From Verrucosispora sp. NA02020 (GTDB lineage Bacteria; Actinomycetota; Actinomycetes; Mycobacteriales; Micromonosporaceae): a stretch of DNA of 64,000 nucleotides. Location: NCBI RefSeq assembly GCF_013364215.1, contig NZ_CP054923.1, forward strand, positions 4,464,001-4,528,000, written 5' to 3'. Made by a program: the position numbers and the translations under genes. Positions 53,770 to 62,403 of the stretch are shown here, one piece after another; position 1 is the stretch's first letter; every line of letters starts with the position of its first letter. The notes under the pieces are model-generated. The model did no database searches. It was not told the DNA's origin and saw only the letters and a list, made by a program, of their open reading frames with translations.

Positions 53770-54502
53770 CCTCGAACGGGAGCTGCGCGAGCTGTCCGCC
53801 TGGCTGGAGACCCCCGAGCCGCCGGACGTCACCGCCCGGGTCCGCGCCCGGCTGGCCGCCCCCGCCCGATCCTCGCGGACCATCGAGGGACGCCGTCGTC
53901 GATGGCGGTACGCGGTGGCCGCGCTTCTCGCCGCCCTCCTGGTGATCGCCCTGCCGCCCGGACGGGCCGCGCTGGCCGACGCGGTGGCCGGACTGCTGCG
54001 CTTCGCCGGCATCACGATCAGCACCGCACCCGCCCCGCCGCCACCGACGGCTTCCCCGTCGCCGCTGCCCGCGCAACGCCCGACCGATCTGGGCGAGGCG
54101 CACCGGCTGGTGCGGTTCCCGGTCCGGGTACCGGCCGCGCTCGGCCCGCCCGACCGGGTGCTGGTGGCCGACCCGGACGGCGCGGGGGGACACCGGGTGG
54201 CGACGCTGCTCTACCGGGGCGGTCAGATTCGGCTGGACGCCTTCGACGGGCAGCTCGACGGCGTCTTCCTCAAACAGGCCGGCGGATCCGGGGCGCAGTG
54301 GACGGAGGTCAGCGGACGACAGGCGGCGTGGATTCCCGGCCCGCACCCGATCTCGTACGTGGATCGGGACGGGGTGGTGCGGGAGGAGAGCGCCCGGCTG
54401 GCCGCCGCGACGCTGATCTGGGAGCAGGGCAGAGTGACCTACCGCCTCGAAGGCGAGCTGACGGTGAACGAAGCGGTCGAGATCGCATCGTCGCTCGGAT
54501 AG
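53762..54502 (+). CDS. Putative membrane-anchored anti-sigma factor
   Basis: A 246-aa single-span membrane protein. A cytoplasmic N-terminal ~50 residues (MADLERELRELSAWLETPEPPDVTARVRARL), one transmembrane helix (YAVAALLAALLVIALPPG), a Pro-rich linker and an extracytoplasmic domain of ~150 residues (VRFPVRVPAALGPPDRVLVADPDG...AAWIPGPH) follow. The zinc-binding HxxxCxxC of classic ZAS anti-sigma factors is absent. The role is inferred from coupling to the sigma gene (8-nt overlap) and topology. Confidence 0.7.
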   Translation: MADLERELRELSAWLETPEPPDVTARVRARLAAPARSSRTIEGRRRRWRYAVAALLAALLVIALPPGRAALADAVAGLLRFAGITISTAPAPPPPTASPSPLPAQRPTDLGEAHRLVRFPVRVPAALGPPDRVLVADPDGAGGHRVATLLYRGGQIRLDAFDGQLDGVFLKQAGGSGAQWTEVSGRQAAWIPGPHPISYVDRDGVVREESARLAAATLIWEQGRVTYRLEGELTVNEAVEIASSLG

Positions 54503-54572
54503 CGCGAATCAACGCCACGTAGCCGCCTCCAGATCACGGTCGCATTGCCGGGCCTCGATACCGTTCACGGTC

Positions 54573-55235
54573 GTGGACGAGCTGACGGTCGGGCAGCGGG
54601 CGGCGCGGCTTCTGGAGGGCGACGACGTCGACAAGGACGACGTCCGTTTCTTCCTGGCGCGCCTCCTACAGGTGCAGGAGGAACAGGGACGAGCGGCCAG
54701 CCGGGCGGTGACCCGAGGGCTCGCTCTCGCCGCCGCATTCGTCGTCCTCACGCACAGCACGCTCCTGGAAGCCGAACTGCTGGGGATGAAGATCCATGAC
54801 ATCTCCCCGATGCGACTCGTCATCCCGGTCGCCATGATGCTCATGGTGCTCCGCGCGGTCACCGCCCTACGGCTATCCCTCTTCTACCGACGCGTCTTCC
54901 ACGAGGCTGCCGGTCAGCAATTGCCGAGCTGGCGGGCGTCCGGGCTGCTACCTCTGCTCAGCCCGTGGAACGGGCCGATGTCGACCCATGCCAGCCCGGT
55001 CCGACTCGACGTCGATGAGCATCCGGCAGTGGACCGCCTGCATCAGGTGATGCGAACGACTGACTCCTGGGCGGGTATCACCGCCCTCGCGGCATTCCAG
55101 GTGTACGCGTTCGTCATGTTGTTCCACGATCCGCGAGTCCCGACCATCGCGATCGTCGCTTCTCTCGTTCTCACGGTGAGCCTGATGTCGTTCGTCGCCG
55201 CGTACCTGTGGTACGTCAACCTGAGCAGGCCCTGA
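54573..55235 (+). CDS. Uncharacterised membrane protein
   Basis: A 220-aa protein I do not recognise. The N-terminal ~50 residues are soluble and charged (EGDDVDKDDVRFFLARLLQVQEEQGR). Four hydrophobic segments follow (LALAAAFVVLTHS; MRLVIPVAMMLMVLRAV; WAGITALAAFQVYAFVML; IAIVASLVLTVSLMSFVAAYLWYV), with a ~75-residue loop between the second and third. Codon use is less extreme in GC than the neighbours, so it may be a recent arrival. GTG 54573 starts the frame; no clear ribosome site is seen. Confidence 0.6.
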   Translation: MDELTVGQRAARLLEGDDVDKDDVRFFLARLLQVQEEQGRAASRAVTRGLALAAAFVVLTHSTLLEAELLGMKIHDISPMRLVIPVAMMLMVLRAVTALRLSLFYRRVFHEAAGQQLPSWRASGLLPLLSPWNGPMSTHASPVRLDVDEHPAVDRLHQVMRTTDSWAGITALAAFQVYAFVMLFHDPRVPTIAIVASLVLTVSLMSFVAAYLWYVNLSRP

Positions 55236-55441
55236 GTTCTGCTCCCCGCGCACGCTGGGATGATCCGACGAAGCCCACCAGTTCGTCTGCCACCTGAGCC
55301 TGTTCCCTGCGCACGCGGAGCGGAACAGGACCCCACCTCAGCACGCGATCTTGAAGCCTGGGCAACCGGCAGAACTGGTGGCTACTTTCCGTGTCCACCT
55401 GTGTCGTTTGATCTGAGAGAACTCAGCCGTTCTCCCCTCGG

Positions 55442-56704
55442 CTATCGGCTTGCCATGGTCAGAGCGCGCACTTCATCCAGGTACGAGGCGACCTCACCCT
55501 TATCCGGATAGTGGCTGGCCAGCGTATCCGCCAGTTCGCGCGAGCACATCAAGAGGGATGGCAGCGACTTTCGGTCGCCTTCGAGGGCTTGGCGTCCATG
55601 GGACACCGCTGCTTCGACATCTCCGTCCCTGGCCGCTGTGACACCCAATGTCACCCACGCTTCCGCAATTCGCATGGGCTTGCGAGGGATGCCGTGCGGG
55701 TCGGTCGATGAGCTGATGACCTCCTGGGCGTACATGTTGGCCAGGCGGTTTTCACCGACGATGCGGTAGCAGTCCATGGCGTAGAAGTCGAACTTGGCGG
55801 GGTCGACCATGAAGTGGTGGTCGACGTCCGCCGGGTACGGGAGGGACTCCAGGAGGCGGCGACCTTGGTCAAGGGCGGTTTCGACCTGTCGTCTGTCGCC
55901 CAAACGCGCCCAGGCTTTGGCACGCTGTGCCGCGAGTTGGACCGCAGCACCATCGCTCGTTGCCATTTCCTCGCCCGCCTCAGCGGCAGCGATGGCACCT
56001 CGGTAGTCGCCCTGCGTCAGCGCGAACCAGGCACGCATCTCGTGCGTCCAGGCGACGACGGCACTGTTGCCAGCCTCTTCACCAAGTGAAAGCGCCGCTC
56101 TACGGGTACCCTCTGCGGTTCTACGGTCGCCCATGTCGTACTCAAGGCAGCCGACCAGGAGGGCGACCCATCCGGCGAGGGTCAGAACCTCCCGGTGCTG
56201 AGAGAGCGTGAGTCGGCGATCCATCATGGATGTGAGGCGCCGCAGCCATGCCTGGCCCTCGGTGTGGAGCTGCTCCGAGGGTATGTACGGGTACTCGCAG
56301 CAGAGACGGTCGGCGGTGACTGTCAGAGCATCCAGGGTCGACGGCGAAACGTCGGACGCACGGACTCTCGCCAGGATCTCCAGTGTCTCCATCCCGGTCC
56401 CGGCGAACAGTGCCCGATCTGCATCGTGCGAGGTCTGGGGAGGAAAGAACGCGGCGGTAACGGTGCCGAAGGTCTTGGCTATGAGCGTCTTGTAGAACGG
56501 GTCCGGCTCCGTTCCGCCGGCTTCCCAGCGCTTCCAGTTGCGCAGCAAGGTGCTGTCCGTGGGGAGCCGCTCTCTTGAGTGGGCACGAAGCGCCCGGATC
56601 GCATCCGCCTGGGACCAGCCCCGCGCCGCGCGTTCAGCGCGTAGTCGGGAGGCCCAGACCGGCCGGTCCTCGGAAGCGTCCAGAACTTCTGCCATGCCAT
56701 CCAT
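55442..56704 (-). CDS. XRE-type regulator with TPR-like repeats
   Basis: A ~420-aa protein. The N-terminal region holds an HTH (ASRLRAERAARGWSQADAIRALR, then LRNWKRWEAGGTEPDPFY) of the type seen in actinobacterial XRE/TPR regulators. The remaining ~300 residues are helical repeats (REVLTLAGWVALLVGCLEYDMGDRRTAEGTRRAALSLGEEAGN, THEMRAWFALTQGDYRGAIAAAEAGEEMA). The ATG at 56704 is used; ATG 56695 is equally possible. Codon use is less GC-extreme than most of the window. Targets are unknown. Confidence 0.78.
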   Translation of the reverse strand: MDGMAEVLDASEDRPVWASRLRAERAARGWSQADAIRALRAHSRERLPTDSTLLRNWKRWEAGGTEPDPFYKTLIAKTFGTVTAAFFPPQTSHDADRALFAGTGMETLEILARVRASDVSPSTLDALTVTADRLCCEYPYIPSEQLHTEGQAWLRRLTSMMDRRLTLSQHREVLTLAGWVALLVGCLEYDMGDRRTAEGTRRAALSLGEEAGNSAVVAWTHEMRAWFALTQGDYRGAIAAAEAGEEMATSDGAAVQLAAQRAKAWARLGDRRQVETALDQGRRLLESLPYPADVDHHFMVDPAKFDFYAMDCYRIVGENRLANMYAQEVISSSTDPHGIPRKPMRIAEAWVTLGVTAARDGDVEAAVSHGRQALEGDRKSLPSLLMCSRELADTLASHYPDKGEVASYLDEVRALTMASR

Positions 56705-56711
56705 TATCGCT

Positions 56712-56861
56712 CTATCCAGCGGTGGCAACGAGGGGACGGGGCCGTGTCACCGCAGTGACATCTGTAGTTGGGTGCGAATCCACGAAAACGTAGACATCGG
56801 CGGTGCCGAGCCCTGACGGGCAGGTGCGACAGGCACGACCGCGCCGAGTTCGGGCGCTCAT
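56712..56861 (-). CDS. Possible small protein upstream of XRE gene
   Basis: A 49-codon frame on the same strand as the XRE gene and 7 nt upstream of its ATG (MSARTRRGRACRTCPSGLG...VYVFVDSHPTTDVT). It has a CRTC pair but no family I recognise and no clear ribosome site. Listed because its close coupling parallels the small gene ahead of the XRE regulator at 1949. Confidence 0.25.
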   Translation of the reverse strand: MSARTRRGRACRTCPSGLGTADVYVFVDSHPTTDVTAVTRPRPLVATAG

Positions 56862-56974
56862 CGTGACGCCATCGGCCGTTCGACGGAGACCTGACATGAA
56901 TGTGCTTGGTGCTGACGTATTCACGCCACTGGTGGACGCCACTCACGTTTGCTCGACGATGAGCGGCCGGACGA

Positions 56975-58141
56975 ATGGCTGATCCGAGGTCGTCGTGGGT
57001 AGCCGTTCGTGGGGTGCATGAGCGGGCCAGTGATCATTTTTGGGCGTTCATGGAGGATCGGAGTGTGCGGTTTCTGCCGCACCTGTACGCGTCGATGTTC
57101 TTCACCACGCTCGGACAGGTGATCGCGGGGCGGGACGATCCGGCGGGGCGGCGGGCGGCGCTGGCCGTGTTGGGGCGGATGTACCAGCGGTTCGGGCTGC
57201 ACGCCTATCACGACACCGCGATCAGCGCGGCGTTGGTGGACACGGTGGGCCGGTTCTCGGGTACGGCCTGGGACGCGGGGACGGCGGGGCGCTGGGAGCG
57301 CGGGTGCCGGCGGGCGTTGCGGCTGGTGGAGCGGGTGGCGGGGGCGGTCGGCGACGGGCCGCAGGTGATGGTCGGTGAGGTCGAGTCGCGGGTTGAGCCG
57401 GTCGCCGGGGTGACGGTGTTGACGGTCCGGCCGGTGCGGCGGTTGCGGTTCCGGCCGGGGCAGGCGGTGCCGGTGGGTACGCCCCGGCTGCCGGGTGTGT
57501 GGCGGTGGTACTCCCCGGCGAACGCGCCGCGTCCGGACGGGACGCTGGAGTTCCATGTGCGCCGTGTCTCGGCGGGGACGCTGTCGCCGCTGCTGGCGAC
57601 GCAGGTCCGGCCGGGCGACACGCTCTGGCTGGGGCCGGCGGTCGACGTGGGGTTGTCGCTGGAGGCGTCCGGCGGCGCGGATCTGCTGCTGGCGGCCGGT
57701 GGGACCGGGCTGGCGCCGTTGCGGGCGATGGTGGAGCAGGTCGCCACGGCCCCCGGCCGGCGGCGGGTCACGTTGGTGGTGGGCGCGCGCACCCTGTTCG
57801 ACCTGTACGACGCGTCCACCCTGGACCTGCTCCAGCGGGCCCATCGCGACTGGCTGACCGTGGTGCCCGCGTTCTCCGACGATCCGGCGGTGGCTCCGGC
57901 CGCCCGGGGTGACCTGGTCACGGTCGCCCGGCGTCACCATCGGCCAGGGCAGGCGGTGTACGTCTGCGGGCCTCCGGCGTTGATCGAGGCGGCCCGGTCC
58001 CGGCTGTGCGGCTCCGGCATCGCCACCGCCGATCTGCACCTGGCGGTCACGTTCGGGCGGGGCGGGGACTCGGCGCGGTGGGGACGGCGGCCGGGGCGGC
58101 AGCGGGACCAGTGTGCCGTCGACCGTCCGGCGGAGGCGTGA
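56975..58141 (+). CDS. Globin-like/FAD-NAD oxidoreductase (flavohaemoprotein-related)
   Basis: A 388-aa protein. Residues ~20-135 resemble a shortened globin domain lacking the first helices. Where flavohaemoglobins carry the proximal haem His (H-R-R-[FY]-G), this protein reads Y70-Q-R-F-G, so haem binding may be altered or lost. His76 and His79 are nearby. Residues ~140-370 are an FAD/NAD(P)H reductase: R-W-Y-S flavin motif (VWRWYSPANAP), GGTGLAPLRAM nucleotide motif and VYVCGPPALIEAARSRL. It is the first gene of a tight cluster with GNAT, permease and decarboxylase genes, suggesting a redox step in that pathway. Confidence 0.75.
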   Translation: MADPRSSWVAVRGVHERASDHFWAFMEDRSVRFLPHLYASMFFTTLGQVIAGRDDPAGRRAALAVLGRMYQRFGLHAYHDTAISAALVDTVGRFSGTAWDAGTAGRWERGCRRALRLVERVAGAVGDGPQVMVGEVESRVEPVAGVTVLTVRPVRRLRFRPGQAVPVGTPRLPGVWRWYSPANAPRPDGTLEFHVRRVSAGTLSPLLATQVRPGDTLWLGPAVDVGLSLEASGGADLLLAAGGTGLAPLRAMVEQVATAPGRRRVTLVVGARTLFDLYDASTLDLLQRAHRDWLTVVPAFSDDPAVAPAARGDLVTVARRHHRPGQAVYVCGPPALIEAARSRLCGSGIATADLHLAVTFGRGGDSARWGRRPGRQRDQCAVDRPAEA

Positions 58142-58142
58142 C

Positions 58143-58805
58143 GTGCGACGACTCATAATTCGCCGGGCCAACGCCGCCGATCTGCCCGCGTTGACCGGGC
58201 TGCTCACCGCTGATCTGGCGAGCGGGCGGTTGGCGTCCTGGCTGGTGCCGGACCCGGTCCGGCGGCGGGCGCTGCTGGCCGCGTACGCCCGGTTCGTGGT
58301 GGCGCACGGCCTGGCCCACGGCCAGGTCGAGACCAGCGGGGACCGCGCCGCCGTGGCGATCTGGTATCCCCGGCTCGGGCCGCCCGCGCCGGCTGCGGCG
58401 GCACCGTTCGGCCTGCACCGGGTGCTCGGGCGCGACGCGGGCCGGTTCGTGCTGCTGCACGCGCGCACCGACGCGGTGCACCCGCACCGACCGCACCACC
58501 GGCTCGCCCATCTGGCCGGGGACGAGCACGCCGGGCAGGCACTGCTCGCCGCCCGCCACCGGCTGATCGACCCGCACGCCCTGCCGTCGTACGCCGACAT
58601 CGTGACCGACCGGCCCCGGACCGGCCTGCTCGCGCGACTCGGCTACGCACCACGCACGCCGGTCCGGCTCGACGGCGGCGGTCCGGTGCTGTGGCGGCTG
58701 TGGCGGGCCGCGCCCGACCTCGACAGCGTTCTGCCCCGCCGGGTACGCGTGCACCGCGTCCCGGCTCCCCGACACTCCCAGGAGGATCTGCCATGCCGAC
58801 CCTGA
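58143..58805 (+). CDS. GNAT-family N-acetyltransferase
   Basis: A 220-aa GNAT. It begins (M)RRLIIRRANAADLPALTGLLTADL and has a shortened central part (DRAAVAIWYPRLG), then HLAHLAGDEHAGQALLAARHRL, where the acetyl-CoA loop would lie. The usual Q/RxxGxG/A pattern is reduced to DEHAGQALL. Later TDRPRTGLLARLGYAPRTPVRLDGGGPVLWRLWR is a typical GNAT C-terminal strand region. GTG 58143 follows the reductase stop by one base, and its 3' end overlaps the permease start by 13 nt. The acceptor could be the amine made by the downstream decarboxylase (inference). Confidence 0.75.
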   Translation: MRRLIIRRANAADLPALTGLLTADLASGRLASWLVPDPVRRRALLAAYARFVVAHGLAHGQVETSGDRAAVAIWYPRLGPPAPAAAAPFGLHRVLGRDAGRFVLLHARTDAVHPHRPHHRLAHLAGDEHAGQALLAARHRLIDPHALPSYADIVTDRPRTGLLARLGYAPRTPVRLDGGGPVLWRLWRAAPDLDSVLPRRVRVHRVPAPRHSQEDLPCRP

Positions 58806-60265
58806 CCGGCTCCGCGCACGTGCCGGTGGCGCTCGCCCGCCGTACCCTCACGCCCTTCGGGTCGTGGGTGTTCGGGGCCGCCGCCTCGGCACCGCTGGTG
58901 GTGCTCGTCGGTGGTGTGCCCGCCACCTACGCGACCACCGGCGTGGTGGCGCTGCCGTTGACGTTCCTGCTGGTGGCCGGGGCGGTGGCGCTGCTCGCGG
59001 TCGGTTACACCGCGATGGCCCGGCAGGTCGGGCACCCGGCCGCCCACTACGGCATCGCCGCACACGGGCTGGGTCGTGGCGCGGGTGTCGCCGCCGGTCT
59101 GGTCGCGCTGGTCGCCTACAACGCCATCCAGATCAGCCTGTACGGGCTGTTCGGTGCGACGGTGGCCGCGCGGCTCGGCGGCGCGTGGTGGGTGTGGGCG
59201 GGCCTCGCGCTGGCCGTCGTCGGCGTGCTCGGGGTGCGCGCCATCGTGCTGTCCACCCGGTTCCTGGTCGCGGTGCTGGCCGCGTCGCTGCTGGTGGTCG
59301 CGGTGTTCGTGCTGGCCGCCGTGGCACGCCCTTCCGGCGGCACGCTGTCCTGGGCGGGTTTCGACGCGTCGGGGTTGGCGGTCAGCGGTGTCGGCGGTGC
59401 GGTCGCGTTCTGCGTGGCCGCGTTCACCGGCGTCGACGCCCCCGGTTCGCTGGTCGAGGAGACCACCGACCGTCAGTCGCTGGGTCGGGTCACCGTCGGC
59501 GCGGTGGTCGTCCTCGGTGCCGTCTACACGCTCGCCGCCTGGGCGATGGGGGTCGCGGTCGGTCCCGGCGAGGTCGCCGCGCTGGCCGCCGACCCGGCGG
59601 CCGGGCTGCCGTTCGCGGTGCTGGCGCGGGCCGGCGGCGGGTGGCCGCCGGTGGCGGAGGTGCTGCTGGTGCTCGCGATCCTCACCTCGATGCTGGCCTT
59701 CCACAGCGTGGTCGCCCGGTACGTCTTCGCGATGGCCCGCGAGCAGGTGCTGCCCGCCCGCCTCGCGCACTCCGGCACCGGGACCCGGATCAGCGCGCCG
59801 CGCGGTGGTTCGCTGGCCCAGAGCACCGTGGCGGCGGTCGTGGTGGCCGCGTTCGCGCTGCACGGCGCCGACCCGCTCGCGATCATGTTCACCTGGTTGT
59901 CCACGCTGGGCGCGATGGGGCTGCTCGGCCTGCTGCTGATCGCGTCGGTGGCCGCGACGACCGCCCCCGCCGCCGTACGCGGTCCCCGGCCGGGACGCGG
60001 GGAGTGGCGGATCGCCCCCACCCTGGGGGTGTTCGCCGGGTCGGCGCTGCTGGCCGCGATGGTCGGCAACGTCGGATCGCTGCTCGGTGCCGCACCCGGC
60101 TCGCCGTACCCGTACCTGCTGCCGCTGATTCTTCTCGGCGCGGCGGTCGGTGGCGGGCTGTGGGCCCGGCACCTTCGTGCCCGCCGCCCCGACGTGTACG
60201 CCGGCATCGGTCGCGGCACGCCGCGGACCAACGCCGTGCCCGACTCAGTCGACGTGGCGATCTGA
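58793..60265 (+). CDS. APC-family amino acid permease
   Basis: A 490-aa transporter with about twelve transmembrane helices. The N-terminal APC features are TPFGSWVFGAAASAPLVVLVGG and YTAMARQVGHPAAHYGIAAHGLG. The GVDAPGSLVEETTDRQSLGRVTVGAVV region is the conserved glutamate-containing loop, and AFHSVVARYVFAMAREQVLPARLAH follows. AGGAGG lies seven bases before ATG 58793, inside the GNAT gene. Location next to a PLP decarboxylase suggests an amino acid/amine exchanger. Confidence 0.85.
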   Translation: MPTLTGSAHVPVALARRTLTPFGSWVFGAAASAPLVVLVGGVPATYATTGVVALPLTFLLVAGAVALLAVGYTAMARQVGHPAAHYGIAAHGLGRGAGVAAGLVALVAYNAIQISLYGLFGATVAARLGGAWWVWAGLALAVVGVLGVRAIVLSTRFLVAVLAASLLVVAVFVLAAVARPSGGTLSWAGFDASGLAVSGVGGAVAFCVAAFTGVDAPGSLVEETTDRQSLGRVTVGAVVVLGAVYTLAAWAMGVAVGPGEVAALAADPAAGLPFAVLARAGGGWPPVAEVLLVLAILTSMLAFHSVVARYVFAMAREQVLPARLAHSGTGTRISAPRGGSLAQSTVAAVVVAAFALHGADPLAIMFTWLSTLGAMGLLGLLLIASVAATTAPAAVRGPRPGRGEWRIAPTLGVFAGSALLAAMVGNVGSLLGAAPGSPYPYLLPLILLGAAVGGGLWARHLRARRPDVYAGIGRGTPRTNAVPDSVDVAI

Positions 60266-60277
60266 ACGGGGCAGTCG

Positions 60278-61033
60278 ATGACCACACATGCCACGACCGT
60301 GTCACCGGAGGCCCGACGCTGGGCCGACCTGCGCCGGCAGATCGTCTTCCGGACGAAACGGCTCAACGTGGGCCACCTCGTCGAGGCGGACCAGCGCTAC
60401 GGGCGACGGGACGCGCTCGGCCCGCACGGGGTGATGCTGTTCTTCGTCTCCGCCGCACCCACCGAGCCGCACGGCTATCGGCTGCACACCGCGTACCGGC
60501 TGTGGTTGGCCTCGCCCGAGGCCGACGACCTGCCCCGGCTCCTCGGTGAGCTGGCCGACATCGCGGCCGAGAACGTGGCCCGCTGCACCGCCACCGGCGA
60601 CCGGTGGCATCCCCTCGGGCCGCACCGGTCGATGGTCAACGGCGGTGACATGAGCCCACCGGTCGGTGCCGTCTACGTCGGCGTCGGAGTCACCACCCTC
60701 GACACCGACCAGGGCCGCTGGCACCAGGTCGCCCGGACCCTGCGCGACGCGCCGCCCGGCGGTCGGCGACTGTCCGCGTTCGACCTCAAGGGCCAGTGCT
60801 ACGCGCTGCTGACCGACGGCACCGCCCTGCACGTCGACCGTAACCCGCACGCCCGTCTCGGTGTCGACGGCATCCGCTGTACCCGGACCCTCGACCCCGA
60901 CCGGATCATCCACTACAACCCGCACCACGACCTCACCGAGCAGGGCGACCAGCACACCCGCGAGGTGTGGCGGGCCCTCGGGTCGCTGCACACCGTTCTC
61001 GCCGCTCACCTGCTCCCCCGGGAACGCCCGTGA
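60278..61033 (+). CDS. Uncharacterised 251-aa protein of the decarboxylase cluster
   Basis: No family recognised. The protein is soluble, with no signal or membrane segment. It has an N-terminal helix (RRWADLRRQIVFRTKRLNVGHLVEADQRYG), a hydrophobic core strand (GVMLFFVSAAP), GPHRSMVNGGDMSPPVGAVYVGVGVTTLDTD, FDLKGQCYALLTDGTALHVDRNPHARL and a His-rich stretch (IIHYNPHHDLTEQGDQHTREVWRAL). The conserved-looking His/Asp residues could bind metal or a cofactor. It begins 12 nt after the permease stop and ends in a GTGA overlap with the decarboxylase, so the two are translationally coupled and probably act together. Confidence 0.7.
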   Translation: MTTHATTVSPEARRWADLRRQIVFRTKRLNVGHLVEADQRYGRRDALGPHGVMLFFVSAAPTEPHGYRLHTAYRLWLASPEADDLPRLLGELADIAAENVARCTATGDRWHPLGPHRSMVNGGDMSPPVGAVYVGVGVTTLDTDQGRWHQVARTLRDAPPGGRRLSAFDLKGQCYALLTDGTALHVDRNPHARLGVDGIRCTRTLDPDRIIHYNPHHDLTEQGDQHTREVWRALGSLHTVLAAHLLPRERP

Positions 61034-62403
61034 CCGACACCCCGACGCTGCCGTCCGTCGTGGACGCCGACCTGGTCGACCTGGGACGCGACCGGATCGA
61101 CGTGGCGGCCGTACTCCGTCATCTGGTCGACCGGGCCGACGCCGCCGCGTCGACGAGCATCGGTTTTCCCGGCGCGGTCGACCTCGACCACGGTGAGGTG
61201 ATGGCGCGGCTCGGCCGGCGGCTGTGGAACAACATCGGCGACCCGGCCACCGACCCGGGCGGCGCCGCCCACACCAAGGCCATGGAACGGGCCGTCGTGG
61301 CCTGGGTCGCCGACCTGCTGGCCATGCCCGCCGCCGACCGATGGGGGTACGTCACCACCGGCGGCACCGAAGGCAACCTGGCCGCCCTGCACGCCGCCCA
61401 ACGCCGTCATCCCCGCGCGGTCGTCTACCACTCGACCGCCGCCCACTACTCCATCCCCAAGATCCTCGACATCCTCGGTGCCCGACGTCTCGCAGTACCC
61501 GCCCGTCCGGACGGCGAGATCGACCACGAGCAGCTCGCCGCCCAGCTCCGCCGACGACCCACCCGCCCGGCGATCGTGGTCGCCACCGCCGGCACCACCA
61601 TGACCGAAGCCGTGGACGACCCGGCCCGTCTCCACGCCGTCCTGGCCGCCCACCCGGCCGGCGGGCACCTGCACGTCGACGCCGCCCTCGCCGGTATCCC
61701 GCTCGCCCTCGACGGTCGACTCCGCCTCGACCCGGCCAGTGGTATCGACAGCATCGCCATCAGCGGCCACAAGTTCTTCGGTACGCCCACCCCGTGTGGT
61801 GTCGTCCTCCTCCGTGGTCGACTCCGCTGCACCGGCACCCCCGTCGCCTACACCGACACCGTGGACACCACCGTCACCGGTTCCCGCTGCGGCCTGGCCG
61901 CCGACCTGCTCTGGCACGCCATCGCCACCCACGGTCGCGAGGGGCACCGGTGGCGGGTCAGCGAGGCTCGCCGCCTCGCCGCGTACGCGGTCGACCGGCT
62001 CACCGCAGTCGGCTGGCCCGCCTGGCGTCACCCGCACGCCTTCACCGTCGTCCTCGACACGCCGCCGGCATCCGTACGCCGCAAGTGGCTCCTGGCGACC
62101 GACGGTCCGATCAGTCACATCGTCTGCATGCCCGGCCTCACCAAGGGCCAGATCGACGCCTTCGTCGCCGACCTGCGACCAGACCCGGCAGTGCGCACTG
62201 CTCCGGACCCGGCACCGCCGAGTGGTCCGGCACCGCCGAGTGGTCCAGCGGCACGCAGTGCTCCAGCAGCGCGGAGTGCTCCAGCAGCGCGGAGTGCTCC
62301 GTCAGCACGGACCCGGACGGCGGCACGCAGTGATCCGGCCGGGCGCAGTGATCCGGCCGGGTGGACCGGTACGGCGGCGCGGACGGTGGTGCCACCGGGC
62401 TGA
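61030..62403 (+). CDS. PLP-dependent (histidine-decarboxylase-like) amino acid decarboxylase
   Basis: A 457-aa fold-type-I PLP enzyme. Motifs are NIGDPATDPGGAAHTKAMERAVVAWVADLL, YVTTGGTEGNLAALHAAQRR (phosphate site), VYHSTAAHYSIPKILDILG, VVATAGTTMTEAVDD, HLHVDAALAG and the PLP-lysine motif SISGHKFFG-like AISGHKFFGTPTPCG. The HYSIPK form and GHKF resemble bacterial histidine decarboxylases. The core ends near residue 385; the last ~70 residues are a low-complexity tail of repeated APPSG, AARSAP and RSDPAG units. The start overlaps the upstream gene. Substrate histidine is likely but unproven. Confidence 0.82.
   Translation: MTDTPTLPSVVDADLVDLGRDRIDVAAVLRHLVDRADAAASTSIGFPGAVDLDHGEVMARLGRRLWNNIGDPATDPGGAAHTKAMERAVVAWVADLLAMPAADRWGYVTTGGTEGNLAALHAAQRRHPRAVVYHSTAAHYSIPKILDILGARRLAVPARPDGEIDHEQLAAQLRRRPTRPAIVVATAGTTMTEAVDDPARLHAVLAAHPAGGHLHVDAALAGIPLALDGRLRLDPASGIDSIAISGHKFFGTPTPCGVVLLRGRLRCTGTPVAYTDTVDTTVTGSRCGLAADLLWHAIATHGREGHRWRVSEARRLAAYAVDRLTAVGWPAWRHPHAFTVVLDTPPASVRRKWLLATDGPISHIVCMPGLTKGQIDAFVADLRPDPAVRTAPDPAPPSGPAPPSGPAARSAPAARSAPAARSAPSARTRTAARSDPAGRSDPAGWTGTAARTVVPPG
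62190..62370. repeat. Short tandem repeats in the decarboxylase tail
   Basis: Successive units of 15-18 bp, e.g. two GGCACCGCCGAGTGGTCC copies, three GCAGTGCTCC/GGAGTGCTCCAGCAGCG-type copies and two GCAGTGATCCGGCCGGG copies, encode the APPSG/AARSAP/RSDPAG tail. The pattern suggests slippage expansion of the 3' end of the gene. Confidence 0.6.
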
